Shown: positions 34,857 to 44,496, numbered from the stretch's first letter. The stretch is DNA of 64,000 nucleotides from Kitasatospora mediocidica KCTC 9733 (GCF_000744225.1 NZ_JQLN01000007.1:434001-498000), one strand, 5' to 3'. The notes: generated by a model from the sequence alone, not told the origin. A program made the numbers and translations.

Positions 34857-36515
34857 GTGAACACCAGACTGCTTCGAGCCTCCGTCGCCGCCTGCGCGGT
34901 CGTCCTGCTGGCCTCGGCGTGCGGCTCCACCGGCGCCGGCGGCGCCGCGCGGACGGAGGGTGCCAAGAGCAACTTCTCCACCGCGCAGCCGACCACCGCG
35001 CCGGGCAACGGGCCGCTGTCCGACCTGGCCTGGTCCGGCGACTACCGCGCGCCGTACTCCGAGGACCCGGTGAAGACCGCGGACTACCCGGAGGAGACGA
35101 TCCTCGGCAACGTCTGCGAGCCGCTGATCCGGGTGGCGGCCGACTACTCGATGCACCCGGGCATCGCCGCGTCCTGGTCCCAGCCCGACCCGAAGCACGT
35201 CGTCGTCCAGCTCGACCCGCGCGCCACGTTCAGCGACGGCAAGCCGGTCACCGCGGACGACGTGGTCTACAGCCTGCAGCGCAACCTGGACCCGGCGGTG
35301 GCCAGCAACTACACCGACTCCTACAACGACGTCGACACCATCGCGGCCAGCGGCCCCGGGCAGGTGACGATCAGTCTGACCAAGCCGGACTACATCTTCG
35401 TCCGCAACCTCGGCATCCTGGGCGCGGCGGTGGTCGAGAAAGCCTTCGCGACCAAGGCGGGCGCCGACTTCGGCACCGCGGACACCGGCGTGGTCTGCAC
35501 CGGGCCGTACACCGTGCAGTCCTTCGACGGCACCAACCAGATGGTGCTGAAGAAGAACCCGGCCTACTGGGACCCGAGCCACGCCGGCAAGGCGGACACG
35601 GTCACCTTCAAGTTCCTCGCCGACCCCTCGGCGCTGGCCAACGCGCTCTCCTCGGGCTCCCTCCAGGGCGCCTTCGACCTGCAGACCTCGACCATCGCGC
35701 AGTTGAGCAAGGCGGCGGCCGGGAAGCTCTACATCGGCGGCGCGGGCTCCACCACGCAGAACGTCGACCTGATCGTCTCCAGCTTTTCCGGCGGCCTCGC
35801 CGACGCCCGCACCCGGCAGGCGCTGAGCATGGCCATCGACCGCGCGGGCATCGCCAAGGCGATCTACGCCGGCGCGGCCGACCCGCTCTACGCCGTGGCC
35901 GGCCCGGGCTTCTGGCTGGGCGGCCCGGCGGCCCCGACCTACCAGGCCGCCTACGACCAGCTGGCCAAGGCCCCGGACCTGGCCGGCGCCGGCAAGCTGG
36001 TGCAGCAGGCGGGCGCGACCGGCAAGCAGGTCACCCTCGCGTACGCGGCCGGCACGCCCTCGCAGGCCCAGCTCGCCCAGGTGCTGCAGCAGACCGGGCA
36101 GTCGATCGGCCTGAACATCAAGATCGTCGGGCTGCCGGACCAGCAGTACGGGAGCCTGTTCACCGACCCGAAGGCCCGTGCCGCCTACGACGGCTTCCTG
36201 ACCATCAACTACCTGGAGTTCCCCGAGGCCGCGAGCATGTACGCGAGCTACGGCACGGCCAGCGGCGTGCAGAACTTCAACGGCTACGCCAACCCCGCCG
36301 TGCAGAGCGCCCTGGACGCCGCGCAGGCGACCAACGACCCGACGGCACGGGCCGAGCAGGTGCTCAAGGCGCAGGCCGTGCTGGGCCAGGACCTGCCGTG
36401 GATCCCGATCGTCCAGCCGCGGGCGCTGCTCTTCCAGAACAAGGCGGTCACCGGAGCGCCGCTGACCTTCTCCTACATGGACAACGCCTGGGCCACCGCT
36501 GTGGGGGCCCCCTGA
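34857..36515 (+). CDS. ABC transporter substrate-binding lipoprotein (family 5)
   Basis: A 552-residue lipoprotein. The lipobox LASAC puts the lipid on Cys22. The mature part is a large family-5 (DppA/OppA) binding protein: PEETILGNVCEPLIRV, YSLQRNLDPAVASNY, TGPYTVQSFDGTNQMVLKKNP. The family binds peptides, nickel or other small solutes outside the membrane. GTG 34857 has gaggag 8-13 bases upstream. It is 32 bases after the amidohydrolase stop and its TGA overlaps the first permease start (TGATG). Confidence 0.93.
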   Translation: MNTRLLRASVAACAVVLLASACGSTGAGGAARTEGAKSNFSTAQPTTAPGNGPLSDLAWSGDYRAPYSEDPVKTADYPEETILGNVCEPLIRVAADYSMHPGIAASWSQPDPKHVVVQLDPRATFSDGKPVTADDVVYSLQRNLDPAVASNYTDSYNDVDTIAASGPGQVTISLTKPDYIFVRNLGILGAAVVEKAFATKAGADFGTADTGVVCTGPYTVQSFDGTNQMVLKKNPAYWDPSHAGKADTVTFKFLADPSALANALSSGSLQGAFDLQTSTIAQLSKAAAGKLYIGGAGSTTQNVDLIVSSFSGGLADARTRQALSMAIDRAGIAKAIYAGAADPLYAVAGPGFWLGGPAAPTYQAAYDQLAKAPDLAGAGKLVQQAGATGKQVTLAYAAGTPSQAQLAQVLQQTGQSIGLNIKIVGLPDQQYGSLFTDPKARAAYDGFLTINYLEFPEAASMYASYGTASGVQNFNGYANPAVQSALDAAQATNDPTARAEQVLKAQAVLGQDLPWIPIVQPRALLFQNKAVTGAPLTFSYMDNAWATAVGAP

Positions 36516-37462
36516 TGGGGCGGCTGTTGGTACGCCGCCTCGGCGGGCTGGCCACCACGCTGCTGCTGTCCAGCCTGGTGATCTTCGGCAGCCTCTACCT
36601 CGCGCCCGGCAGCCCCGAGAACGTGCTCTTCGGCAACCGGATGCCCACCGCCGCCGCGCGGGCGGCGGCGCGCCACCGGCTGCACCTGGACCAGCCACTG
36701 CCGGTCCGCTACTGGGACTGGCTGACCGGCGTGCTGCACGGTGACCTCGGCACCTCGATGGTCACCGGCCAGCCGGTCGCGGACCGGATCGGCGCGGGGC
36801 TGAGCACCACCGTGCTGCTGGTGGCGATGACGATGGTGCTGGTGGTGGTCGTCGGCCTGGCGATGGGCCTGGCCGCCGCGCTGCTGCCCGGCCGGGTCGA
36901 CGCCGCGGTCAGCACGCTGACCTCGGTGTCGGTCACCGTCCCGCCGTTCGTCGCCTCGACGCTGCTGATCTCGGTGTTCGCGGTCCGGATGGGCTGGTTC
37001 CCGGCCTCGGGGCTGGGCGAGGGCCTGGGCGGGCGGATCGACGGGCTGGTGCTGCCGGCCTGCGCGATGGCGGTGCTCTCCTGCGGGTTCCTGGGCCGGG
37101 TGACCCGCAACGCGGTCCGCGAGCAGCTGGAGCGCGAGCACGTGCAGACCGCGCTGGTGCGCGGCCTGCCGCGGCTGGTGGTGCTGCGCACGCACGTGCT
37201 GCGCAACGCGCTGGCGCCGATCGTGACGGCGGTGGGCCTGCTCACCGCGGGGACCTTCGCCTCGACGCTGGTCGTCGAGTCGGCCTTCGCGGTGCCCGGG
37301 ATCGGGCAGTTGACCATCCAGTCGGTGGCGCAGAAGGACTTCCCGGTCGTCCAGGCCGTGGCGCTGCTGCTGGTCGGCGCCTTCGTCGTCTGCAACGCGG
37401 CGAGTGACCTGGTCCAGGCCGTCGTCGACCCGCGCCTGCGCGAGACGGGGAGCACCTCGTGA
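36515..37462 (+). CDS. ABC transporter permease 1 (DppB-like)
   Basis: A 315-residue permease with about six helices. It opens with MGRLLVRRLGGLATTLLLSS, as DppB proteins do, and ends with the coupling-loop region ALVRGLPRLVVLRTHVLRNALAPIV and VVESAFAVPGIGQL. ATG 36515 shares bases with the TGA of the binding-protein gene, so translation is coupled. It pairs with the next gene to form the channel. Confidence 0.93.
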   Translation: MGRLLVRRLGGLATTLLLSSLVIFGSLYLAPGSPENVLFGNRMPTAAARAAARHRLHLDQPLPVRYWDWLTGVLHGDLGTSMVTGQPVADRIGAGLSTTVLLVAMTMVLVVVVGLAMGLAAALLPGRVDAAVSTLTSVSVTVPPFVASTLLISVFAVRMGWFPASGLGEGLGGRIDGLVLPACAMAVLSCGFLGRVTRNAVREQLEREHVQTALVRGLPRLVVLRTHVLRNALAPIVTAVGLLTAGTFASTLVVESAFAVPGIGQLTIQSVAQKDFPVVQAVALLLVGAFVVCNAASDLVQAVVDPRLRETGSTS

Positions 37463-38349
37463 GGACAACGCTTCGCAAGGCCGCCAGGACGCTCGGCCGC
37501 TCCGGGACCGCTTCGGCCGTGCTGCTGCTGGTCGTCGTCGCGGCGGCGCTCGCAGCCCCGCTGCTCGCCCCGCACGACCCCAACCAGGGCAACCTGCTGG
37601 ACGCGTACGGCGGCCCGTCGGGTGCCCATCTGCTGGGCTCGGACGGGATCGGGCGCGACATCCTCAGCCGGCTCGTCTTCGGTGCGCGGACCAGCCTGCT
37701 CGGCCCGGCCCTGGTGGTCGGCATCTCGCTGCTGGTGGGCGTCCCGCTGGCGCTGGCGGCCAGTTGGTACGGCGGCTGGGTGGACGCGGTGGTGGCGCGG
37801 GTCTTCGACCTCGTCTACGCGCTGCCCGGGCTGCTGCTCGCGGTGCTGACGGTGGCCCTGTTCGGCCCCGGCCTCACCCCGGCGGTGGCGGCGCTGTCGG
37901 TGGCCTACGTGCCGTTCCTGGCGCGGATCGTCCGGGCGGCGGCACGCCAGCAGCGGGTCAGCCCGTACGTCGACGCGCTCGCGGTGCAGGGCTTCGGCAT
38001 GCTGCGCATCACGGGCCGCCACATCCTGCGCAACATCGCGCCGGTGGTGGTCGGCCAGGCCGCGATCGCCTTCGGCTACGCGCTGCTGGACCTGGCCTCG
38101 CTCTCCTACCTGGGGCTGGCCGTCCAGGCGCCGACACCCGACTGGGGCGTCATGGTCAGCGACAGCGACGCGCTGCTGAAGGGCTACTGGCTGCCGGTCG
38201 CCGCCCCCGGGGTGCTGATCGTGCTCACGGTGCTGGCACTGACCGTCCTGGGCGCCCGGATCAGCGGCGACAAGCCGCCGGGCTACCTCAAGCGGCGCAG
38301 GCGCAGCGCCGCCCCGCCGGACCGAACTGCTGTGGGAGCCGCCGCATGA
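37459..38349 (+). CDS. ABC transporter permease 2 (DppC-like)
   Basis: A 296-residue permease with six helices. HLLGSDGIGRDILSRLVFGARTSL near residue 55-75 is the DppC hallmark; the coupling loop is ALAVQGFGMLRITGRHILRNIAPVV. GTG 37459 overlaps the preceding stop by 4 bases (GTGA). Confidence 0.93.
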   Translation: MRTTLRKAARTLGRSGTASAVLLLVVVAAALAAPLLAPHDPNQGNLLDAYGGPSGAHLLGSDGIGRDILSRLVFGARTSLLGPALVVGISLLVGVPLALAASWYGGWVDAVVARVFDLVYALPGLLLAVLTVALFGPGLTPAVAALSVAYVPFLARIVRAAARQQRVSPYVDALAVQGFGMLRITGRHILRNIAPVVVGQAAIAFGYALLDLASLSYLGLAVQAPTPDWGVMVSDSDALLKGYWLPVAAPGVLIVLTVLALTVLGARISGDKPPGYLKRRRRSAAPPDRTAVGAAA

Positions 38350-39362
38350 GCACCGAACCGCTGCTCGAACTGTCCTCCCTGACAGTCGACTTCGCCACCG
38401 AGGACGGCGGCTCGCGGACCCTGCTGGCCGGCCTCGACCTGACCCTGGCGCCCGGCGAGGCGCTCGGCCTGGTCGGCGAGTCGGGCTCGGGGAAGTCGAT
38501 GACCGTCCGGGCGATCACCCGGCTGCTGCCGCCCGCGGCCACCGCCCGCGGCGCGATCCGCTTCGAGGGCCGGGACGTCGCCTCGATGGACGCCGCCGCG
38601 CTGCGCGCCTACCGGGACGGTGGCGTCGGCCTGATCTTCCAGGACCCGCGCGCCCACATCAATCCCACCAAGCGGATCGGCGCGTTCCTCACCGAGGCCC
38701 TGCGGCACAACCGGGGCCTGGGCCGGGGCGAGGCGCTGGCCCGGGCCGAGGCGGTCCTGGCCGAGGTCGGCATCGACGACCCGGCCCGCCGGCTGCGGCA
38801 GTATCCGCAGGAGGTGTCCGGCGGCATGCTGCAACGCGTGATGATCGCCTCGGTGCTGCTCGCCGAACCCCGGCTGATCCTGGCCGACGAGCCGACGACG
38901 GCACTGGACGTCACCATCCAGCGCGAGGTCGTCGCCATCCTGGACCGGCTGCGCCGCGAGCGGGGCATGGGGATGGTCTTCATCACCCATGACCTGGACC
39001 TGGCACTGGCGGTCTGCGGGCAGGTGGCGGTCATGTACGCGGGGCGGATCGTCGAACTGCGCTCCGCCGAAAGCCTGCACGAGCGAGCCGCCCACCCCTA
39101 CACGCGCGGCCTGCTGGGTTCGCGCCCGGCGATCGACGCGCGGGCGCCGCGCCTGACGGCGATCCCCGGCCGCCCCGTCTCGGCGTTCGAGGCGGGACCG
39201 GGCTGCGCGTTCGCGCCTCGCTGCGCGTTCGCGACCCGGGCCTGCGAGAGCGAGCCGCCGCAGCTGGTGCCCTTCGAGGGCGGACTGGTGCGCTGCGCCC
39301 GGGTCGAGGAGATCCACGCGGAGCGCACGGACAAGAGAACGAGCAAGGAGGCCACGGCGTGA
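38346..39362 (+). CDS. ABC transporter ATPase 1 (DppD-like)
   Basis: A 338-residue ATPase. Walker A GESGSGKSMT, signature EVSGGMLQRVMIA, Walker B LILADEPTTALD, switch His in FITHDL. The C-terminal Cys set (PGCAFAPRCAFATRAC ... CARVEE) is that of Opp/Dpp ATPases and can hold an iron-sulfur cluster. ATG 38346 overlaps the permease stop by 4 bases. Confidence 0.94.
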   Translation: MSTEPLLELSSLTVDFATEDGGSRTLLAGLDLTLAPGEALGLVGESGSGKSMTVRAITRLLPPAATARGAIRFEGRDVASMDAAALRAYRDGGVGLIFQDPRAHINPTKRIGAFLTEALRHNRGLGRGEALARAEAVLAEVGIDDPARRLRQYPQEVSGGMLQRVMIASVLLAEPRLILADEPTTALDVTIQREVVAILDRLRRERGMGMVFITHDLDLALAVCGQVAVMYAGRIVELRSAESLHERAAHPYTRGLLGSRPAIDARAPRLTAIPGRPVSAFEAGPGCAFAPRCAFATRACESEPPQLVPFEGGLVRCARVEEIHAERTDKRTSKEATA

Positions 39363-40132
39363 ACGCGGTGGAAGTACGCAGTCTCAACAAGTTCTTCAAG
39401 GCCCACCACGCGGTCGCCGACGTCGACTTCGACATCCCGGCGGGCGGCTCGCTCGGCATCGTGGGGGAATCCGGCTCGGGCAAGACCACGATCGCCCGGA
39501 TGCTGGTCGGGTTGGAGTGCCCGACCAGCGGCAGCATCGCCGTGCTCGGCCGCGACCGCAGCCGTCCGGCCCGCGGGAGTACGGAACGCAACACCCGGGC
39601 CCAGGAGTTGCAGATCGTCTTCCAGGACCCGTACACCTCGCTGGACCCGCAGCAGAGCGCCCGGGCGGCCGTCGACGAGGTGCTGCGCCACCACGGCGGT
39701 CGCTCGGCGTCGGAGCGGGCGCAGCGCCTGGACGAACTGGTCGACCAGGTCGGCCTGACGGTGCGCCAGGCGCTGGCCCGCCCCCGCGACCTGTCCGGAG
39801 GACAGCGCCAACGCGTGGCGATCGCCCGGGCGTTGGCCACCGGTCCGCGGGTGCTGGTGCTGGACGAGGCGGTGTCGGCGCTGGACGTGTCCATCCAGGC
39901 GCAGATCCTCAACCTGCTCGCGGACATCCGCGCGGAGACCGGGCTCGCCTATCTGCTGATCTCCCACGACCTGGCGGTGGTCCGGCAGCTGTGCGACACC
40001 GTGCTCGTCCTTCGGCGCGGACGGGTGGTCGAGCAGGGGGACTGCGGGCAGGTGCTGGACGACCCGGCGGAGGAGTACACCCGGGCGCTGCGGGCAGCCG
40101 TCCCCGTCCAGGGCTGGCGGGTCGCGGTCTGA
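39359..40132 (+). CDS. ABC transporter ATPase 2 (DppF-like)
   Basis: A 257-residue ATPase. Walker A GESGSGKTTI, signature LSGGQRQRVAIARAL, Walker B VLVLDEAVSALD and switch His in LISHDL. It is the last gene of the six-gene unit and overlaps the first ATPase by 4 bases (GTGA). It ends about 60 residues earlier than many DppF proteins because the C-terminal Cys extension is missing. Confidence 0.94.
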   Translation: MNAVEVRSLNKFFKAHHAVADVDFDIPAGGSLGIVGESGSGKTTIARMLVGLECPTSGSIAVLGRDRSRPARGSTERNTRAQELQIVFQDPYTSLDPQQSARAAVDEVLRHHGGRSASERAQRLDELVDQVGLTVRQALARPRDLSGGQRQRVAIARALATGPRVLVLDEAVSALDVSIQAQILNLLADIRAETGLAYLLISHDLAVVRQLCDTVLVLRRGRVVEQGDCGQVLDDPAEEYTRALRAAVPVQGWRVAV

Positions 40133-40135
40133 GCC

Positions 40136-40179
40136 ACCGGCGCCGCCCTGGCGGTCCCGCGACGCTCGGGCGCGCCGGT
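40136..40179. terminator. Possible terminator after the ABC operon
   Basis: ACCGGCGC pairs with GCGCCGGT across a 28-base loop that itself holds a small CCGCC/GGCGG hairpin, right after the operon's stop. Confidence 0.4.
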
Positions 40180-40302
40180 GGGGCAGCTCAGAAGCAGCTC
40201 AAATCACCTGCCCGGCAGGCCCTGTGACAGTAGGGTCGGCCGGGCGGCCACGCGATCGGCGGGACCGCGTCCGGGCGGCGCACAAGCGTGGAGGTAGCAA
40301 GG

Positions 40303-40962
40303 ATGCGAAGAGTCAGGTCCGTGCAGGGGCTGCACTGGTGGGTTCCGGCGATGGCCGCGGCGGTCGTGGCCGCCGCCCTGACGGGGTGCTCGTCCTCGGC
40401 CGGCACGTCGGCGTCGGCCCACCGGCCGGCCCTCCCGAGCGCGGCCGGCGCCACCGCAACGCCGTCCGCCACCGCCGGTGCGGGCGACGCCGCACCCCCG
40501 GGGGCCGCACCGAGCAGCGCGCCCGCGCCCGCGCCCGCCCGCCCCGCCGACGCGTGCGTCATGCTGACCTCGGACCAGGTGGCAGCGGCCGTCGGCACGC
40601 CCGGCCCGTACAACGACTCCCACGAGGATCCGGCCGACGACGGCACCCCGGTCTGGGGCTGCACCTGGGGGACCCGCACCTCCTACGCCGACCTGCGGGA
40701 GGTGACCACCGTCCAGTACCTCACCTCCACCACCGCCGGCAACGTGACCGGCACGCCGCTGAGCGGCATCGGGGACGGCGCCATCCTGACCGTGCGCAAG
40801 GACGACGGCAGCATGCCGACGGTGCACTTCACCACCGGCTCGCACTTCTACGCGGTCAGCGTCACCCTGGACCGCTCGGAGACGGACGCGGCCAACGCGG
40901 GCAAGGAGACGGCCGCCGAGCAAGCCCTGGCCACGACCCTCGCCAAGGCCCTGACCGGCTGA
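40303..40962 (+). CDS. DUF3558-type lipoprotein
   Basis: A 219-residue lipoprotein. The lipobox ALTGC gives lipidation at Cys29. A linker of Ala, Ser, Pro and Gly to about residue 80 leads to an outer domain with ACVMLTSDQVAAAVG, WGCTWGT and GIGDGAILTV, as in actinobacterial DUF3558. ATG 40303 follows ggagg (40290-40294). A TAGGGT at 40231-40236 is a possible -10 box. The same C-x-W ... GLGxxA pattern occurs in the outer domains of the two kinases next door, so these may bind a common ligand or each other. Confidence 0.8.
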   Translation: MRRVRSVQGLHWWVPAMAAAVVAAALTGCSSSAGTSASAHRPALPSAAGATATPSATAGAGDAAPPGAAPSSAPAPAPARPADACVMLTSDQVAAAVGTPGPYNDSHEDPADDGTPVWGCTWGTRTSYADLREVTTVQYLTSTTAGNVTGTPLSGIGDGAILTVRKDDGSMPTVHFTTGSHFYAVSVTLDRSETDAANAGKETAAEQALATTLAKALTG

Positions 40963-41070
40963 GACCCCGGCCGCGGGATCCGGCCGCGCCAGGGCGGTGC
41001 GAGGGCGGTGCCGAGCGTCTGGTCCCAGTCCGCCCGCCCCCGGGCAGGACACGCCGCGGCGATCTGTCGG

Positions 41071-41076
41071 TAGGAT
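41071..41076 (+). promoter_or_regulatory. Possible -10 box of the kinase pair
   Basis: TAGGAT, a typical Streptomyces -10 element, lies 37 bases before the first kinase start. The -35 region (about 41047-41053) is poor. Confidence 0.4.
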
Positions 41077-41107
41077 CCTCCCTGTCCAGGGGGAGGGCGG
41101 ATTCGGC

Positions 41108-42733
41108 ATGCGGATGCTGGGAACTGACGGCCCGACGCACGTGGGACCGTTCCGGACGGTCGGGGTGCTCGGGCAGGGCGGCATGGGAGAGGTGCTGCTC
41201 GGCGTGGCGCCGGACGGGCGGCTGGTGGCCGTCAAGCGGGTCCACGCCGACCTGGCGGACGATCCCGGGTTCCGTTCACGGTTCCGCCGGGAGGTGGACG
41301 CGTCCCGCCGGGTGTCCGGGGCCTACACCGCGCCGGTCGTGGACGCCGACCCGCAGGCCGCGACGCCCTGGCTCGCCTCGCTCTACCTGCCGGGACCCTC
41401 GCTGAGCGAGGCGCTGGAGGCGGGCGGGGCGCTGCCCGAGGAGGCGGTGCGGCTCCTCGCCGCCGGGCTGGCGCGAGCCCTGGAGGACATCCACCGGGCG
41501 GGGCTGGTGCACCGGGACCTGAAGCCGTCGAACGTGCTCCTGACCGAGGACGGCGTCCGGGTCGTCGACTTCGGGATCGCCCGCGCGGCCGACCACGAGA
41601 CGAAGCTGACCCGGACGGGCGCGGTGATCGGCTCGCCCGCGTTCATGTCGCCCGAGCAGGTCCGGGGCGAGGAGCCGGGGCCGGCCGGGGACGTCTTCTC
41701 ACTCGGCGTCACGCTCGTCACCGCCGCCACCGGCCGCAGCCCGTTCGCCGGGGACTCGCCGCTCGCGGTCATGCACGCCGTCGCGCACAGCCTGCCCGAC
41801 CTGGCGGCCCTGCCGCCCGGGCTGCGCCGGATCGTCGAACCGTGCCTGGCCAAGGAGCCGGGCGCGCGGCCGTCCCCCGGGCAACTCCTCGCGCTGGTCG
41901 GCCCGCTCGCCCCGTCCGCGCGCCCCTGGCCGCAGACGGTGTATGCGCAGATCGCGGAGCGCCGGACCTCGGCGGCCCGGCTCGCGGGCACGGCCGGCGC
42001 CGTGCCGCTCCCGCCGGCCCCGGCCTATCCACCGGCCGTGGCCTACCCGCCGACCGTGGCCGTCCCCGCGAGCGTCGCCGTGGCACCGCCCGGGCCGCGC
42101 CGGCGCCGGCGGGGGCTGCTCACCGCACTCGTGGCGGGTGTGGTGCTCGTGGCCGCGACGGTCGCCGTCCTGGCGATCGGCCCGGACAACATCTACTACT
42201 CGGCCGTCCCCGAGCCCGTGCCGACACCCGGCTCGACCCCGCTCTCCCAGATCGCGGACAAGTACACCAAGACGGTCCCGACCTGCGCGCAGGCCGGGAC
42301 CGCCATCAAGGCCCCGGCCGCCTTCGGTCCCCCCGGGGGCAACAACCCGGGCGTGAGCCAGCAGGACGACGGCGGCGGACACACGCATCCGACGAACTTC
42401 TGCGAATGGACCACCCACTCCGGCGACGACATCTACGTCGAGTGGGACGTCTACCTCTCCCGCGCCGGCGGGCCCACCGGCGCCACGCAGGCGAAGGAGC
42501 GGTACGAGGCCTTCTACATCCGTGGCAGCACCGCACGCGACTCCGGCCTCGGCTTCGTCCAGGAGGGCATGTGGCTGTACGACGCCACGGAGGGCGGCTG
42601 CGTGCTGTACTCCCGGGACGTCAACCTCTACATGTTCGTCTCGGTCAAGGGCGCCCACTACCCGAAGGGCTCCTGCGAGTCCACGACCAGGGACATCACC
42701 CGGCAGAGCGCGGCGGCGGTGGCCGGACTGTGA
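41108..42733 (+). CDS. Receptor-type Ser/Thr protein kinase 1
   Basis: A 541-residue membrane kinase. The kinase domain (about 12-270) shows GQGGMGEV, VAVKRVH (ATP-binding Lys), HRDLKPSNV (catalytic Asp), DFGIA and SPEQVRG. A Pro/Ala linker leads to one membrane helix (about 335-357) and an outer domain of about 180 residues with Cys in PTCAQAG, FCEWTT, GGCVLY and GSCESTT. This is not a PASTA kinase. It phosphorylates proteins inside the cell in answer to an outside signal. GGAGG lies about 11 bases before ATG 41108. The stop overlaps the next kinase's start. Confidence 0.93.
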   Translation: MRMLGTDGPTHVGPFRTVGVLGQGGMGEVLLGVAPDGRLVAVKRVHADLADDPGFRSRFRREVDASRRVSGAYTAPVVDADPQAATPWLASLYLPGPSLSEALEAGGALPEEAVRLLAAGLARALEDIHRAGLVHRDLKPSNVLLTEDGVRVVDFGIARAADHETKLTRTGAVIGSPAFMSPEQVRGEEPGPAGDVFSLGVTLVTAATGRSPFAGDSPLAVMHAVAHSLPDLAALPPGLRRIVEPCLAKEPGARPSPGQLLALVGPLAPSARPWPQTVYAQIAERRTSAARLAGTAGAVPLPPAPAYPPAVAYPPTVAVPASVAVAPPGPRRRRRGLLTALVAGVVLVAATVAVLAIGPDNIYYSAVPEPVPTPGSTPLSQIADKYTKTVPTCAQAGTAIKAPAAFGPPGGNNPGVSQQDDGGGHTHPTNFCEWTTHSGDDIYVEWDVYLSRAGGPTGATQAKERYEAFYIRGSTARDSGLGFVQEGMWLYDATEGGCVLYSRDVNLYMFVSVKGAHYPKGSCESTTRDITRQSAAAVAGL

Positions 42734-44364
42734 GCGCCTCGCATCAACTGCCGGAGAAGGCCGGCCCGTACGTCCTGCTCAGCGAACTCGGCCGGGGTGG
42801 CATGGGCCGCGTCCTGCTCGGGGTCTCGCCCGACGGCCGGCCGGCGGCGGTGAAGCTGGTGCACGCCCGGCACGCGGCCGACGACGGCTTCCGGTCCCGT
42901 TTCCGGCGCGAGGTCGCGGCCTCGCGGAAGGTCTCCGGCGCGTACACGGCGGCCGTTCTCGACGCCGACGCGGAGGCCGAACAGCCCTGGCTCGCTTCGG
43001 TGTTCGTGGCCGGGCCGTCGCTGGGTGCGGCCGTGGAGCGGTGCGGCGCGCTGCCCGCGGCGGCCCTGCACCGCCTGGCGGTCGGCCTGGCCACGGCCCT
43101 GGGCGAGATCCACCGGGCCGGTCTGGTGCACCGCGACCTCAAGCCCGAGAACGTCCTCCTCGCCGAGGACGGCGCCCGGGTCATCGACTTCGGGATCGCC
43201 CGGGCGGCGGAGGGCGCGGACGCCACCGAACTCACCGGCGCCGGCTGGGTGATCGGCTCGCCCCCGTTCATGTCGCCCGAGCAGGCGGAGGGCCGGGAGC
43301 TGACCGCGGCCAGTGACGTGTTCTCGCTCGGTTCGGTCCTGGTCCTGGCGGCAACCGGGCGCAGCCCGTTCTCCGGCCCCTCCGCGCTCCAGACGCTCTA
43401 CAACGTCGTCCACACCCAGCCCGACCTGGGCGGCCTGCCGCCGGCCCTGTACCCGGTGGTCGCCCGCTGCCTGGCCAAGAACCCGGCCGACCGGCCCACA
43501 CCGGCCGGGCTGCTGGCCCTCCTCGGCCCGGTGGGTCCGGCGGCCCGGCCGTGGCCGGACGAGGTGCACCGGATGGTCGACGAGCGGCGGGCCCACGCCG
43601 AATCCCTGCTCAACGGCTCCCCCGAGCGGACGCTCGCGCTGCGCACCACCGGCTCCTCCGAGGGGACGCTCGCGCTGCGCATCCCAGGACCCCCCGGCCC
43701 ACCGACGCAGTTGGCCACCGCGTACGACACCCCGGTCCCGCCACCCCACCTGGCCACCGCGTACGACACCCCGGTCCCGCCACCGCGCGGGCGCCGACGG
43801 GCGGTCACCTGGGCGGCGGCGGGGGCGGTGCTGCTCGCGACGGGGATCGGCGTGGGCGCGTACCTGCTGCGGAACCAGGACAGCGGGCCGCCGGACGCGT
43901 ACCTGACGATGCCGACCTGCGCGCAGGCCGCGCCGGCGCTGGCACTGCGGGACCAGCTGAGAACGGACAAGACCGTCGAGCTGGAGCAGGGGGACACCGC
44001 CAAGACCCAGTGCTTCTGGTACGGCAAGGACCGGGCCATGGCGGACGGCTGGAACTCAGCCGCGAGTGCGACCGTAGGTTGGGACCTGGACCGCTCGACC
44101 CCGGGGAAGAACGCCACCCGGACCATGAAGCAGGACTTCGGCGACATCTCCAAGGGCGAACACCGCGAGAGCGGCCTCGGTTTCGGCGACGAGGCGTTCT
44201 GGTGGAACTACGCGACGGACAGCGCCAACTGCCAGCTCAGCGTCCGCGCCGGCAACCTCATGGTCGGGGTTCTGCTGGTCCGCGCCGACTACCCCGACTG
44301 CGAGACAGCGGCCCGGGCTGTCGCCAAGGCCGCGCTGGCGGCCATGCCGACGACTGCGGGCTGA
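42730..44364 (+). CDS. Receptor-type Ser/Thr protein kinase 2
   Basis: A 544-residue paralogue of the kinase upstream: GRGGMGRV, AAVKLVH, HRDLKPENV, DFGIA, SPEQAEG. The linker carries two copies of a 13-residue repeat (LATAYDTPVPPPH). A membrane helix at about 357-380 leads to an outer domain with Cys in PTCAQAA, TQCFWY, ANCQLSV and YPDCETA, spaced like that of kinase 1. GTG 42730 overlaps the preceding stop by 4 bases, so both are made together. Confidence 0.93.
   Translation: MSASHQLPEKAGPYVLLSELGRGGMGRVLLGVSPDGRPAAVKLVHARHAADDGFRSRFRREVAASRKVSGAYTAAVLDADAEAEQPWLASVFVAGPSLGAAVERCGALPAAALHRLAVGLATALGEIHRAGLVHRDLKPENVLLAEDGARVIDFGIARAAEGADATELTGAGWVIGSPPFMSPEQAEGRELTAASDVFSLGSVLVLAATGRSPFSGPSALQTLYNVVHTQPDLGGLPPALYPVVARCLAKNPADRPTPAGLLALLGPVGPAARPWPDEVHRMVDERRAHAESLLNGSPERTLALRTTGSSEGTLALRIPGPPGPPTQLATAYDTPVPPPHLATAYDTPVPPPRGRRRAVTWAAAGAVLLATGIGVGAYLLRNQDSGPPDAYLTMPTCAQAAPALALRDQLRTDKTVELEQGDTAKTQCFWYGKDRAMADGWNSAASATVGWDLDRSTPGKNATRTMKQDFGDISKGEHRESGLGFGDEAFWWNYATDSANCQLSVRAGNLMVGVLLVRADYPDCETAARAVAKAALAAMPTTAG
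43711..43788 (+). repeat. Two 39-bp direct repeats in the kinase 2 linker
   Basis: Two adjacent 39-base units, nearly identical, encode LATAYDTPVPPP plus one residue. The unit keeps the frame and sits in the flexible linker between kinase domain and membrane helix. Confidence 0.9.
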
Positions 44365-44496
44365 CCGCGCGGGCCCGGCGCCAGGTCCGTACGGGTGGAC
44401 TCGTCGGGCGCGCTCCGCAGGCACCGGGCCCGGAGCCGGAACGGGGTGGTGACGTGGTCGGGCAACGTCCCCTCCCACCGAAAGAGACGACCCGCC

